Shown here: one piece after another, positions 8,774-17,675 of the stretch
How the letters are laid out: every line of letters begins with the position of its first letter
Position numbering within the stretch: position 1 is the first letter of the stretch
Source: Carboxylicivirga sp964602515
GTDB lineage: Bacteria; Bacteroidota; Bacteroidia; Bacteroidales; Marinilabiliaceae
NCBI GenBank assembly: GCA_964602515.1
Contig: CAZRRJ010000001.1
Coordinates: 62,001 to 126,000 of the forward strand
DNA length: 64,000 bases
Direction: 5' to 3'
The notes under the pieces: model-generated
Told to the model about the DNA's origin: nothing
What the model saw: the letters and a program-made list of their open reading frames with translations, nothing else
Databases searched by the model: none
Made by a program: the position numbers and the translations under genes

Positions 8774-9121
8774 ATGTTAAATCGTTATGAAACCGTTTTC
8801 ATTTTGACTCCCGTTTTGTCTGATGTTCAGATGAAGGAAGCGGTCGACAAATTCAAGGCATTGATTGTTGAGGCCGGAGGAAAAATGGTTAATGAAGAAA
8901 ATTGGGGACTTCGTAAGCTTGCTTACCCAATTCAAAAGAAGTCAACAGGTTTTTACCAGTTGTTCGAATTCGAAGCTAAAGGCGAATCGATTGAGAAATT
9001 AGAATTAGCTTTCCGTCGTGATGAGCGTGTTATTCGTTTCTTATCATTCCGTTTAGACAAGTATGCAATGGCATATGCAGAGAAAAGGAGAAGTGCAACT
9101 AAAAAAGAAAAGGAGAACTAG
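8774..9121 (+). CDS. rpsF: 30S ribosomal protein S6
   Basis: The 115-residue protein begins NRYETVFILTPVLSD and contains the typical RDERVIRFL segment. It binds 16S rRNA with S18 in the platform of the small subunit. It is the first gene of the rpsF-rpsR-rplI operon and has a strong promoter upstream. The C-terminal tail is Lys/Glu-rich, as is common. Confidence 0.97.
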   Translation: MLNRYETVFILTPVLSDVQMKEAVDKFKALIVEAGGKMVNEENWGLRKLAYPIQKKSTGFYQLFEFEAKGESIEKLELAFRRDERVIRFLSFRLDKYAMAYAEKRRSATKKEKEN

Positions 9122-9124
9122 ACC

Positions 9125-9394
9125 ATGGCACAGAATCAATCAGAAATCAGGTATCTTACTCCTCCGTCAGTAGAGATTAAGAAAAAGAAGTACTGTCGTT
9201 TCAAAAAGAACAAGATCAAGTATATCGACTACAAAGATCCTGAATTTTTAAAGAAATTCTTGAATGAGCAAGGTAAAATTTTACCTCGTCGTTTGACTGG
9301 TACATCTTTGAAGTATCAAAGAAAAGTTTCTCAAGCAGTTAAGAGAGCGCGTCACTTGGCCTTGTTGCCATACGTAACCGATTTGATGAAATAA
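9125..9394 (+). CDS. rpsR: 30S ribosomal protein S18
   Basis: The 89-residue basic protein contains the family core (YIDYKDPEFLKKFL, then GKILPRRLTGTSLKYQRKV). It binds beside S6 on the 30S platform. The start lies 3 bases after the rpsF stop. Confidence 0.97.
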   Translation: MAQNQSEIRYLTPPSVEIKKKKYCRFKKNKIKYIDYKDPEFLKKFLNEQGKILPRRLTGTSLKYQRKVSQAVKRARHLALLPYVTDLMK

Positions 9395-9412
9395 GAAAAA
9401 GGAGGATTTACG

Positions 9413-9856
9413 ATGGAAATTATTTTAAAAGAAGATATTCAAAATCTTGGCCATAAGAATGATATTATAGAGGTTAAGAATGGTTACGGACGTAACTATT
9501 TGATACCTCAGGGGTTGGCTATTCTAGCTACGCCTTCAGCCAAGAAAGTACATGCTGAGAATTTAAGGCAAAGAGCTCATAAAGAAGAGAAAGTTAAAAA
9601 TGAAGCTCTTGAAGTTGCTAAAACGCTTGAAGGTAAGTCATTTACTATTGGTGCTAAGGCTTCTTCCACAGGTAAGATTTTTGGTTCAGTTAACACTATC
9701 CAAATTGCAGAAGCCTTAACTAAGGAGGGTTTTAATGTAGAGCGTAAAAACATTTCTATGAAAGACGATGCAAAAGAGGTAGGTACTTATACTGCAACTG
9801 TAAAATTGCACCGTGAAGTGAAAGTAGACATCTCAGTAGAGGTGGTTGCAGAGTAA
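9413..9856 (+). CDS. rplI: 50S ribosomal protein L9
   Basis: The 147-residue protein has the N-terminal L9 signature (ILKEDIQNLGHKNDIIEVKN, then GYGRNYLIPQGLA), a connecting helix, and a C-terminal domain. It binds 23S rRNA at the base of the L1 stalk. The gene is preceded by a good Shine-Dalgarno (AAGGAGGA) 7 bases before the ATG. It is last in the operon and is followed by a strong terminator. Confidence 0.97.
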   Translation: MEIILKEDIQNLGHKNDIIEVKNGYGRNYLIPQGLAILATPSAKKVHAENLRQRAHKEEKVKNEALEVAKTLEGKSFTIGAKASSTGKIFGSVNTIQIAEALTKEGFNVERKNISMKDDAKEVGTYTATVKLHREVKVDISVEVVAE

Positions 9857-9905
9857 CATTTTTATTAATCTCGGATAGATTAAAACATTTTTCAAACAGA
9901 CATAA

Positions 9906-9934
9906 ACCATCATGGGGACATGATGGTTTTTTTG
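9906..9934 (+). terminator. Terminator of rpsF-rpsR-rplI
   Basis: ACCATCATG (9906-9914) pairs perfectly with CATGATGGT (9919-9927) over a GGGA loop, followed by T7. Confidence 0.9.
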
Positions 9935-9952
9935 TGCCTTAAAAAGTTTGGG

Positions 9953-9987
9953 GCACAAAAAACCGCTTTGTAAAAACAAAACGGTTT
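9953..9987 (-). terminator. Terminator of ridA (minus strand)
   Basis: On the minus strand AAACCG...TTTGT / ACAAA...CGGTTT forms a hairpin followed by a T-run. A further arm pair (TTTTTTGTGCC / GGCACAAAAAA) overlaps between this and the rplI terminator, so the two operons share a compact convergent terminator zone. Confidence 0.75.
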
Positions 9988-10014
9988 ATCCAATGGAGGG
10001 ATAATGCTTTTAGC

Positions 10015-10392
10015 TTACTTTACTGCTATAGTTTCTATTTCAACCATAACACCCAGTGGTAATTCTTTTACTGCAAAAGCGGCACGTGCCGGTGGATTCT
10101 CTTTGTAATATGAGCCATATACAGAGTTCATTGCTGCAAAATTAGACATGTCACTTAATAAACATGTTGATTTTACAACATCAGCAAATGTATAACCTGC
10201 TTCATCTAAAATGGCAGCTATGTTTTTCATTACCTGCTCAGTTTGTTCTGTAATACCACCTTCAACAGTTTTTCCAGTTAACGGATTAACAGGTACTTGT
10301 CCTGATATATATAAGGTACCATTCACTTCAATAGCTTGGCTGTAAGGGCCAATTGCTCCGGGTGCATTTGTTGTGGAAATAATTCGCTTCAT
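10015..10392 (-). CDS. ridA: RidA family reactive-intermediate deaminase
   Basis: The 125-residue protein has the RidA core: GAIGPYSQAI near residue 15, YISGQVPVNP, and the C-terminal NPPARAAFAVKELPLG with the conserved Arg that binds the imine/enamine carboxylate. RidA proteins hydrolyse 2-aminoacrylate and related enamines released by PLP enzymes. The gene follows lptD on the same strand after 33 bases, so it is probably co-transcribed. Confidence 0.93.
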   Translation of the reverse strand: MKRIISTTNAPGAIGPYSQAIEVNGTLYISGQVPVNPLTGKTVEGGITEQTEQVMKNIAAILDEAGYTFADVVKSTCLLSDMSNFAAMNSVYGSYYKENPPARAAFAVKELPLGVMVEIETIAVK

Positions 10393-10425
10393 TATATTTG
10401 ATATTTAAGGATTTTAATGTTCTTT

Positions 10426-13227
10426 TTAATAGAAACTACCGTTGTCTCTGGGGTGATTACGTTTTTCGTATTTTAAGTCCTGTAGCATACTTGAATTGAC
10501 CCTGATGGTAAAGTAATACGATTTGTAACGTCCTACTGGTACCAGATTAAAATTCATACTCCAACAGTGTAAGTCTCTGCTGATACCGATATTAGTGTGT
10601 GCTATTTTTTTACTGTCTATGCTATATCCTGATGCAAAATTAATGCGCCATTTAGGCGTTAAAGATATATTACCATTAAGGTTAATGTCTGAAGTTACTT
10701 TGAAGTCATAGTCCATCTTCTTCTTATTAAAACCATCCCGGCTAAGCCTGAATGAATAGTTTAAAGAAATGTTCCATGGTATTTCAAATTTGGCATAGCC
10801 ATCATCACCAATGTCAAAGTGTGCATTACTGCCTTCGAAAGTTGCCTGTGGATCAAAAGCCTGATCATTTAACGGGTTTGGAGGTAAGGGGGGCTCATCC
10901 TCGCTTGTATTAGAATCTTCATTTTTCTTGTCTTTCTTTTTGAAGGTATCTGAGCCAAAGTTTAACCCAAAACTCAGGTTTGCACTTTCAAGGCGTAAAA
11001 ATTTACCTTGTTGTGAATAAACAGATTCATTAATTCTGCGTCCTAAGGAGTCAAGTGCATAAGGATCAAAACGCGCACCAAAATTAACATTAGTACCAAA
11101 TAATTTAGTTCTTCCTGTCATGCTAACAGGCTGCCAATTTAATGAGTCCGCTAGGAAGTTGTAGCTGGTGCTGAAGTTTAAACTTTCTAATATCTTAAGT
11201 TTTTTAAATCCGGTAGTATCTTTGTCGCTTTTAACCTTCATCTCAAGAGTGTTTCCAAGGCTTAAGCTCATTGAACCTGATTTTCCACTACCGGGAACAC
11301 CATATAAGGCACCATCATAATAAGAATAGTCATGCCTTACAATTTCATTGCGCTCTTCATCGTAATATTCAAACCAATCGTAATAACCATATTTAGAGTT
11401 GCCAAAATCTGGTCTGTACGACATAGAAACGGATGGTGTGGCAACATGGCGTATAGTATTTACCTTATCGCCAAATAATTTACGCCATGGTTTAAAAAAG
11501 GTATATATTTTTGTTGATGTACCTGCACTTAAACTGTAATCGTAAATACGATTAAACCCTGTGATAGTATCTGTATTTACAATCTTCCGATTAACCTCAT
11601 CGTATCCCTTTTCAATTTTGTTCAGGTACCACCGCTCTGTATAGTTAAATGATGGTGTAATTGTAAAGTGCTTTAGGAGTTTAAGATTCATGGCTACCGG
11701 AACACTGTGTTTTACACCATTTTTCCATTGGTTGGCAAAGCTATTACCGTCAAAACCAAGCTCTGATTCTTTAGCATGAACATAGTTTTTTAAGTTACCG
11801 GTGTAAGAAACACTAATCTTCTCAAACATATTCTCTTTTGTTCCTATTTTATTTTTCTTTTTAAAAGGATAAAAGCGATTAACGGTAAATGTTAAGTCTG
11901 GAATTGTAAGGTCAATTGTTGTGTCACGGCTGTTTTGTGAGTGCAGCAGGTTGGCGGAAAAGTTAAATGGTTTACCAGCCCAACGTTTGCTATATGATAT
12001 ACTTGATCGTTTGGTATTAGTAGAAATGTTATTGTTGGCAGGGTTGTATAAGTTGTTGATATTATTTTGGTCAAATGAGCTGGTTGAAAAGTTTACACTT
12101 GCCGAGAAGGTTTGAAAAGGATTAGCTTTTGCATCCTGACGGTGAGTCCAAGCAATAGACATATCTTTAGTAACGCGATAATCAGGCAAGTCTTTTTCGC
12201 TAAAAACATTGTTAATATATTGATAATTAAAACGACCGCTGAATTTATATCTTTTTTTATAATTAGTACCAGTTCGTAATGCCCAAGAACCGTTAGTGAA
12301 AATATCACCTTTAACCATTAAGTCAAAATAGTCTGAGGCTGCCCAGTAGTATCCGCCATCAGTTAATCCAAACCCTCTTGTTTGTTCATCTCTGTATGAA
12401 GGAAAAAGGAAGCCGGAACTGTAAGAACTTGTACTTGGTATCATTGCAAAAGGAACGCCAATTGGTAAAGTTACATCTTCTACAACCAGATAAGCTAATC
12501 CTGTCACTGTTTTTTTGCCTGGTACTACCTTTGCTTTTGTTAAGTTTAAATAGAAGTGTGGATGATCGTGACAATCACATGTAGTATATTTGGCATTATG
12601 CATACAGTATGAACCATCTTCTATTTTTTTTGCTTTGTTACCAACTACAAAACCTTCACCTTGTTCAGTAACGATATGCTCAATTATTGCTTTTTCTGTT
12701 TTAAAATTGTACTTCATGCGGCGCATTGTATACTCACCACTCGGATCAGTAAAGATAGGCAGGCCTGTTTCATTATCTAACGAATCACGTGTTCCGTATG
12801 CCAAAGCAGTACTGCTATCCATGTTAAGAACAATGGTATGTGCTTTTAAGAGTACATCCTGATAACTAACCTGTGCATTACCGTAGAGGTAAGTTTTTTG
12901 TGTTTCTATATCAAAATCGATCGAATCTGTTGCACTGTATTTTACCTCACTATCAATAATAAAGCTGCTTGATTGAACTTTTATTGAGTCTTTTTCAGTT
13001 GATAGAGCTTCTGGTTTTTCTACTGTGCTTTTTAATTCCTGACTTAAAGTTACAGGCTGAAAAAGAAAAGAGCCCAGTATTGCTATCATTAAAAGTAATA
13101 CTTTGAGTGTTTTATGTGCTTTGGTGTCTATTAGTGTCAAAGTTGTTTTTTTTACAAGAGTCCACAAAAATAAAGAAAAATTACGCATGTAACGGTGCAT
13201 CGTAAAAAATAAGCTTGCATTCAACAT
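10426..13227 (-). CDS. lptD: LPS-assembly outer-membrane protein, LptD family (Bacteroidota type)
   Basis: The protein is up to 933 residues. It has a hydrophobic segment near residues 42-60 (LKVLLLMIAILGSFLF), an OstA/LptA-like domain (about 75-220), and a long beta-rich C-terminal region with many aromatic strands, as expected for the barrel of LptD_2-type proteins. The role is to insert lipopolysaccharide into the outer leaflet. The translation start is uncertain: ATGs at 13227, 13200 and 13188 all leave a long N-terminal extension ahead of the hydrophobic segment. A low-complexity acidic/proline stretch (SEDEPPLPPNPLN) lies in the barrel region. The gene is divergent from the amidase gene with only 51 bases between. 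Confidence 0.85.
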   Translation of the reverse strand: MLNASLFFTMHRYMRNFSLFLWTLVKKTTLTLIDTKAHKTLKVLLLMIAILGSFLFQPVTLSQELKSTVEKPEALSTEKDSIKVQSSSFIIDSEVKYSATDSIDFDIETQKTYLYGNAQVSYQDVLLKAHTIVLNMDSSTALAYGTRDSLDNETGLPIFTDPSGEYTMRRMKYNFKTEKAIIEHIVTEQGEGFVVGNKAKKIEDGSYCMHNAKYTTCDCHDHPHFYLNLTKAKVVPGKKTVTGLAYLVVEDVTLPIGVPFAMIPSTSSYSSGFLFPSYRDEQTRGFGLTDGGYYWAASDYFDLMVKGDIFTNGSWALRTGTNYKKRYKFSGRFNYQYINNVFSEKDLPDYRVTKDMSIAWTHRQDAKANPFQTFSASVNFSTSSFDQNNINNLYNPANNNISTNTKRSSISYSKRWAGKPFNFSANLLHSQNSRDTTIDLTIPDLTFTVNRFYPFKKKNKIGTKENMFEKISVSYTGNLKNYVHAKESELGFDGNSFANQWKNGVKHSVPVAMNLKLLKHFTITPSFNYTERWYLNKIEKGYDEVNRKIVNTDTITGFNRIYDYSLSAGTSTKIYTFFKPWRKLFGDKVNTIRHVATPSVSMSYRPDFGNSKYGYYDWFEYYDEERNEIVRHDYSYYDGALYGVPGSGKSGSMSLSLGNTLEMKVKSDKDTTGFKKLKILESLNFSTSYNFLADSLNWQPVSMTGRTKLFGTNVNFGARFDPYALDSLGRRINESVYSQQGKFLRLESANLSFGLNFGSDTFKKKDKKNEDSNTSEDEPPLPPNPLNDQAFDPQATFEGSNAHFDIGDDGYAKFEIPWNISLNYSFRLSRDGFNKKKMDYDFKVTSDINLNGNISLTPKWRINFASGYSIDSKKIAHTNIGISRDLHCWSMNFNLVPVGRYKSYYFTIRVNSSMLQDLKYEKRNHPRDNGSFY

Positions 13228-13249
13228 TTTTATGTCGATATAATTTTTC

Positions 13250-13257
13250 TAATTTTG
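13250..13257 (+). promoter_or_regulatory. -7 promoter element of the amidase gene
   Basis: TAATTTTG is an exact TAnnTTTG match, 21 bases before the amidase ATG, in the short divergent spacer with lptD. A -33 element at the usual distance is unclear. Confidence 0.4.
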
Positions 13258-13278
13258 AACGATAATTAATATAAAAGT

Positions 13279-14382
13279 ATGACAACTTATTTATTTATCA
13301 CACGTTTTAATTTTTCATTGTGGTGTTGTATTTTAGTGCTTCTTAACATTTCGGTACTTAATGCACAAGAAACTATAAAATTTAAGACTGTAGTTATTGA
13401 TGCAGGACATGGAGGAAAAGATTCTGGGGCTGTTGGTAAGATATCAAAAGAGAAAGATATTGTTCTTAATGTGGCTTTGAAACTTGGAAAATATATTAAT
13501 GAGAATCTGCCGGAGGTTAATGTTATATATACACGTAAAACAGATGTTTTTGTTCCGTTAAATAATAGAGCGGAAATTGCCAATAAAAATAAGGCTGATC
13601 TATTTATATCAATCCATGCGAATGCTATATCTACACCCAAAATTTATGGTTCAGAGACTTTTGTTTTGGGATTGCACCGAACGAAAGAAAACCTGGAAGT
13701 TGCAAAGTTAGAGAATTCTGTGATTGTTATGGAGGAAGACTATACAACAACTTATGAAGGATTTGACCCTAACTCGGCAGAGTCATATATATTGTTTGAG
13801 CTTTTCCAGAATATTCATATAGACCAAAGTATAAAGGTAGCATCTCTTGTGCAGGAGCAATTTAAGTCAAGGGTAGGGCGTCGTGATAGGGGCGTTAAGC
13901 AAGCAGGGTTTCTAGTTTTACGTAAAGCAGCAATGCCTAGTGTTTTAATCGAATTAGGTTTTTTAACAAATCAAACAGAAGAGGCTTTTATTGCTTCAGA
14001 AAAGGGACAAACCTATATGGCATCGGCTATTTTCAGGGCAGTTCGGGATTATCGTAACGAATTTGATTCTAAAAGTAAGATGGAAGATTTTGTATCAAAA
14101 GCTAATGAAAAGCAAAAGAGTCATATTGTTTATCGAATACAGGTGGCTTCCTCAAAGAAAGAAATAAAAAGCGGAACGCATATTTATAAGAAGTTTGATG
14201 AAATATGGAGCTTTAAAGATGCTGGCCATTACAAGTATACTACTGTGTGTCATTCAGACTATGCTTCGGTTATGGATTCATTAAAAGAGGTTAGAAAAAA
14301 AGCTAAAGATGCTTTTGTAGTTGCATTTGATGGAGAAAAGAAAATAACAGTTAAGGAAGCTAGGTTAATGCAACAGGAATGA
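13279..14382 (+). CDS. N-acetylmuramoyl-L-alanine amidase (Amidase_3) with SPOR-like tail
   Basis: The 367-residue exported protein has an N-terminal signal segment ending near LNAQE. The catalytic domain (about 34-255) carries zinc motifs VVIDAGHGGKDSGA, ISIHAN and the catalytic Glu in VLIELGFLTN. It cleaves the amide between MurNAc and L-Ala in peptidoglycan, in cell separation or turnover. The C-terminal region (about 285-367, starting VYRIQVASS) is SPOR-like and should target septal denuded glycan. A matching tail ends the MCE protein encoded next. The gene lies upstream of the MCE gene on the same strand (109-base gap). Confidence 0.92.
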   Translation: MTTYLFITRFNFSLWCCILVLLNISVLNAQETIKFKTVVIDAGHGGKDSGAVGKISKEKDIVLNVALKLGKYINENLPEVNVIYTRKTDVFVPLNNRAEIANKNKADLFISIHANAISTPKIYGSETFVLGLHRTKENLEVAKLENSVIVMEEDYTTTYEGFDPNSAESYILFELFQNIHIDQSIKVASLVQEQFKSRVGRRDRGVKQAGFLVLRKAAMPSVLIELGFLTNQTEEAFIASEKGQTYMASAIFRAVRDYRNEFDSKSKMEDFVSKANEKQKSHIVYRIQVASSKKEIKSGTHIYKKFDEIWSFKDAGHYKYTTVCHSDYASVMDSLKEVRKKAKDAFVVAFDGEKKITVKEARLMQQE

Positions 14383-14491
14383 TTTCCAGAGAGAAGATAC
14401 AATAAATATGTTTTATGTATTTTGATTGTCATTATTGGTAACGAGTGAGTGAATTATAAATAGCACTATAATTAATGCTAAATATTAGGAT

Positions 14492-15730
14492 ATGAAGAAG
14501 GAAATAAAAATTGGAATAACTGTTTTAGTAGCTTTTCTAACTATTATTTGGGGTTTGAATTTTCTTAAGGGTAGGAATATAATCAAAATTGGTGAATATT
14601 ATTATGGCGTATATAGTCGTATTGATGGTTTAACTAAAGCCAGTCCTGTATACTATAGGGGGTTTAAAATTGGTTCTGTTCGCGACATAGGATTTCACCC
14701 TGAACGTAGTGATCGTTTTTTGGTAACTTTTGTATTAAATAATGAACTGGAATTACCAAAAGATTCGAAAGCTCAAATTTATAGTTTGGATCTGATGGGA
14801 AGTAAGGGGGTGCAGTTTGTGCCTGGTGAAAGTAAAGAGCTTTTAATGGTTGGTGATACGATGGTGACGTCTGTTATGGGTGATTTGAAAGATCAGGTAA
14901 GTATGGAAGTGATACCTTTGAAAGACAAAGCGGAACGACTGATTGTAAAAATGGATACAGTTTTTAGTAGTTTTAATACTATTTTTGATGAAGAAAAAAT
15001 ACAGTTTCATGCCAGTATGCTTAATTTAAACAGATCGTTAATGCATTTTGAAGCCATTTCCAGACACTTGTCTAATAAGGTAGATGAAGATGGAGAGGTA
15101 ACTGTTATGCTGCAACGTACAGATTCTATTATGGCTATGCTTTCAGCTCAAAAACCATACATTGATACTACTTTTATAAATCTGGCGAAATTTTCCAAAC
15201 AACTTGAGGGGGCTCATATTGATGAATCAATTGAACAGCTGAAATTGACCCTTGGTAGCGTAAACTCAATAATTAACAAATTAAATAATGGAGAAGGTAC
15301 AATGGGAAAAGTGCTTTCTGATGATGATTTGTACTTGTCTTTAAATGATGTGGCAACAAATTTAAATAGATTGCTTGTTGATGTACGTCATAATCCAAAG
15401 AGGTACGTGAGTTTTTCAGCTATAGATCTTAGGAAAAAAGTTGTTGTTGCAGAAGAAGGTAACAATGTTAATGATATTGTATATCAAGTCGTATTAAAAA
15501 AATCAAAAAAGCCTCTTGATATGCAAAGACAAATTCTTGATGGAAAATATAATGTATTTGAAGATTATCGGGATTCAAAATATTTTTACACAATTGGTCA
15601 GGCTTCAACTTTTGATGAAGCTCAAAAAACTTTAGATGAAGTAATCGGCATTTTTGACGAATCAGAAATTGCTGCGCTTCAGAATGGTATCCCAATCAGT
15701 GTGAAAGAAGCTAAAAAAATGTCAAAGTAA
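14492..15730 (+). CDS. MCE/MlaD family lipid-transport protein with SPOR-like C-terminus
   Basis: The 412-residue protein has an N-terminal transmembrane anchor (residues 7-25) and one MCE domain (about 38-115, SRIDGLTKASPVYYRGFKIG). A helical region follows (about 140-330). The family moves phospholipids between inner and outer membranes as part of an ABC system; the permease and ATPase are not in this window. The last 80 residues (from VYQVVLKKSKKP to PISVKEAKKM) resemble the SPOR-like tail of the preceding amidase, including a shared ending of the form I-x-VKEA-x-x-M. This suggests a common partner or location for both proteins. Confidence 0.87.
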   Translation: MKKEIKIGITVLVAFLTIIWGLNFLKGRNIIKIGEYYYGVYSRIDGLTKASPVYYRGFKIGSVRDIGFHPERSDRFLVTFVLNNELELPKDSKAQIYSLDLMGSKGVQFVPGESKELLMVGDTMVTSVMGDLKDQVSMEVIPLKDKAERLIVKMDTVFSSFNTIFDEEKIQFHASMLNLNRSLMHFEAISRHLSNKVDEDGEVTVMLQRTDSIMAMLSAQKPYIDTTFINLAKFSKQLEGAHIDESIEQLKLTLGSVNSIINKLNNGEGTMGKVLSDDDLYLSLNDVATNLNRLLVDVRHNPKRYVSFSAIDLRKKVVVAEEGNNVNDIVYQVVLKKSKKPLDMQRQILDGKYNVFEDYRDSKYFYTIGQASTFDEAQKTLDEVIGIFDESEIAALQNGIPISVKEAKKMSK

Positions 15731-16044
15731 TTGTTAAACATATTGTTAAGAATTAAGATCGTGCTTTTTTTTTAAAAATATTTTTAATTTTTTTCCACAA
15801 ATTAGTCAAGGGGTTTAATTACAGTGCGGTTGATGATCTGATTAAAAGTAATGGTGTATGTTTAAGTATTTGTTTTTTAGTACGTTAGTGTAAATATTTT
15901 TAATTGCCTGATTATTAGGTATCAAACCTTTATTTGATAAGTATCAAGAGAATTGAAGTTTTTTTTTCATTTATTTTTTCACAATTTTTGTTTTCGATAT
16001 AATATGAGTTAGTAAACATAACCCGATAAAGGAAAGCAGAAATA
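15731..16044. other. AT-rich region upstream of dnaA
   Basis: The 314-base region has no open frame of note. It has long T tracts and two 8-of-9 matches to the DnaA box TTATNCACA (TTTTCCACA at 15791-15799 and TTTTTCACA at 15975-15983). There is an inverted repeat TATCAAA/TTTGATA (15920-15939). An origin or DnaA autoregulatory site is conceivable but is not shown by two imperfect boxes. Confidence 0.3.
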
Positions 16045-17472
16045 ATGAAAACCGATTACACTCAGATTTGGAGTAATTGCCTTAATGTAATTAAAGACAA
16101 TATACCTCAGATTAGTTACCAAACCTGGTTTGAACCCATTGTGCCTGTAAAGCTGGAAGCAGATGTATTAACAATACAGGTGCCAAGTTTATTTTTCTAT
16201 GAATATTTAGAAGAGCAGTACATTGATTTGTTAAGCAAAACCCTGAGAAAGGAACTTGGAAATAAAGCAAAGCTAGAGTATAACGTTGTAATGGATAATG
16301 CTCATATGGCAAATCAACAACCTTATACCTTAAATTTTCCAACAAGTAATAAAACAGATCTACGTAATCGGCCAGTTAGCATCGGAAAGCAGGAAAAACC
16401 TGATATTCGAAATCCATTTGTTATTCCTGGTATAAAAAGATTAAGTGTTGATCCGCAATTAAACGGTGACTATAATTTCGAGAATTTTGTTGAAGGGGAG
16501 TGTAATCGACTTGCTCGGAGTGCTAGTTTAGCTGTTGCTAAAAATCCAGGAAAGACAGCTTTTAATCCTTTATTTTTGTATGGTAACTCTGGATTGGGAA
16601 AAACGCATTTGGCGCAGTCAATTGGTATTGATGTAAAGCGTAATATGCCTGAGAAAACTGTCTTATATGTTAATGCTAATAAATTTCAGACTCAGTTTAC
16701 TGATTCTGTAAGAAACAATTCTCAAAATGATTTTCTGAATTTTTATCAGATGATTGATGTGCTTATAATTGATGATGTACATGAATTTGCAGGAAAAACA
16801 AAAACTCAAAATACATTCTTTCATATCTTCAATCATCTACATCAGTCTGGTAAGCAGCTTATATTAACAAGTGATAAGGCGCCGGTTGAACTTCAGGGGC
16901 TTGAGGATCGTTTATTGTCTCGATTTAAATGGGGACTAGCAGCAGATTTGCAAATACCTGATTTTGAAACCAGGGTGTCAATCCTTAATAAGAAGATTTA
17001 TAAAGATGCTTTAGTGGTGCCAGAAGAGGTTGTTTACTATATTGCCAGTAATGTAGTAAACAATGTACGGGAATTAGAAGGAGCGCTTATTTCATTATTG
17101 GCTCAGTCCACATTGAATAAGAAGGAAATTACATTTGATTCGGCCAAGCAAGTTATTGATAAGCTTGTAAAAAAGACAACTAAAGAATTGTCTATTGATT
17201 CCATTTCAGAAACAGTTTGTGAATTTTTTGGATTAGATTTAGATATTTTGCAATCAAAAACACGAAAAAGAGAAATAGTTCAGGCGCGTCAAATTGCTAT
17301 GTTTTTTAGTAAAGGCCTTACTAATTCATCTTTGTCAACAATCGGTGCAAAGATTGGTAAAAAAGATCATGCTACAGTATTGCATGCCTGTAAAGCAATA
17401 AATAACCTGATTGAAACAAATAAAGATTTTAAAGGTCAGATTAAAGAAATTGAAGCTCAGCTCAAATCATAA
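16045..17472 (+). CDS. dnaA: Chromosomal replication initiator DnaA
   Basis: The 475-residue protein has all DnaA domains. Domain I is at 1-80 (WFEPIVPVKLEAD). A linker leads to an AAA+ domain with Walker A GNSGLGKTHLAQ (about 187) and Walker B LIIDDVHEFAGK. The DNA-binding domain IV carries the KKDHATVLHA signature. It opens the origin and regulates its own promoter. The gene is preceded by an AT-rich spacer and followed by a strong terminator. Confidence 0.97.
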   Translation: MKTDYTQIWSNCLNVIKDNIPQISYQTWFEPIVPVKLEADVLTIQVPSLFFYEYLEEQYIDLLSKTLRKELGNKAKLEYNVVMDNAHMANQQPYTLNFPTSNKTDLRNRPVSIGKQEKPDIRNPFVIPGIKRLSVDPQLNGDYNFENFVEGECNRLARSASLAVAKNPGKTAFNPLFLYGNSGLGKTHLAQSIGIDVKRNMPEKTVLYVNANKFQTQFTDSVRNNSQNDFLNFYQMIDVLIIDDVHEFAGKTKTQNTFFHIFNHLHQSGKQLILTSDKAPVELQGLEDRLLSRFKWGLAADLQIPDFETRVSILNKKIYKDALVVPEEVVYYIASNVVNNVRELEGALISLLAQSTLNKKEITFDSAKQVIDKLVKKTTKELSIDSISETVCEFFGLDLDILQSKTRKREIVQARQIAMFFSKGLTNSSLSTIGAKIGKKDHATVLHACKAINNLIETNKDFKGQIKEIEAQLKS

Positions 17473-17494
17473 TTATTAGACATTGTGTTCTATT

Positions 17495-17529
17495 AAAAAA
17501 GGTATTCGATGATGTCGAGTACCTTTTTT
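17495..17529 (+). terminator. Terminator of dnaA
   Basis: AAAAAAGGTATTCGA pairs with TCGAGTACCTTTTTT across a TGATG loop with one T-G pair. The flanking A and T runs allow function in both directions. Confidence 0.85.
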
Positions 17530-17675
17530 AATTTACTTGTGTTAGAGAATCAGATAAAGTACTAATTTTAAGCTGAGTTTTTAGTGTTTTGCATATTTCT
17601 CGTTTTTAAATGGAATTAAGAAACATGTTTAACCCAATAGAATAGTTATTCTAACCACTATACAAATCTGAATAG

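Noticed and set aside
15731..16044. Chromosomal origin upstream of dnaA
   Set aside because: Only two imperfect DnaA boxes were found and no cluster. AT-richness alone is common here. Not called as an origin.
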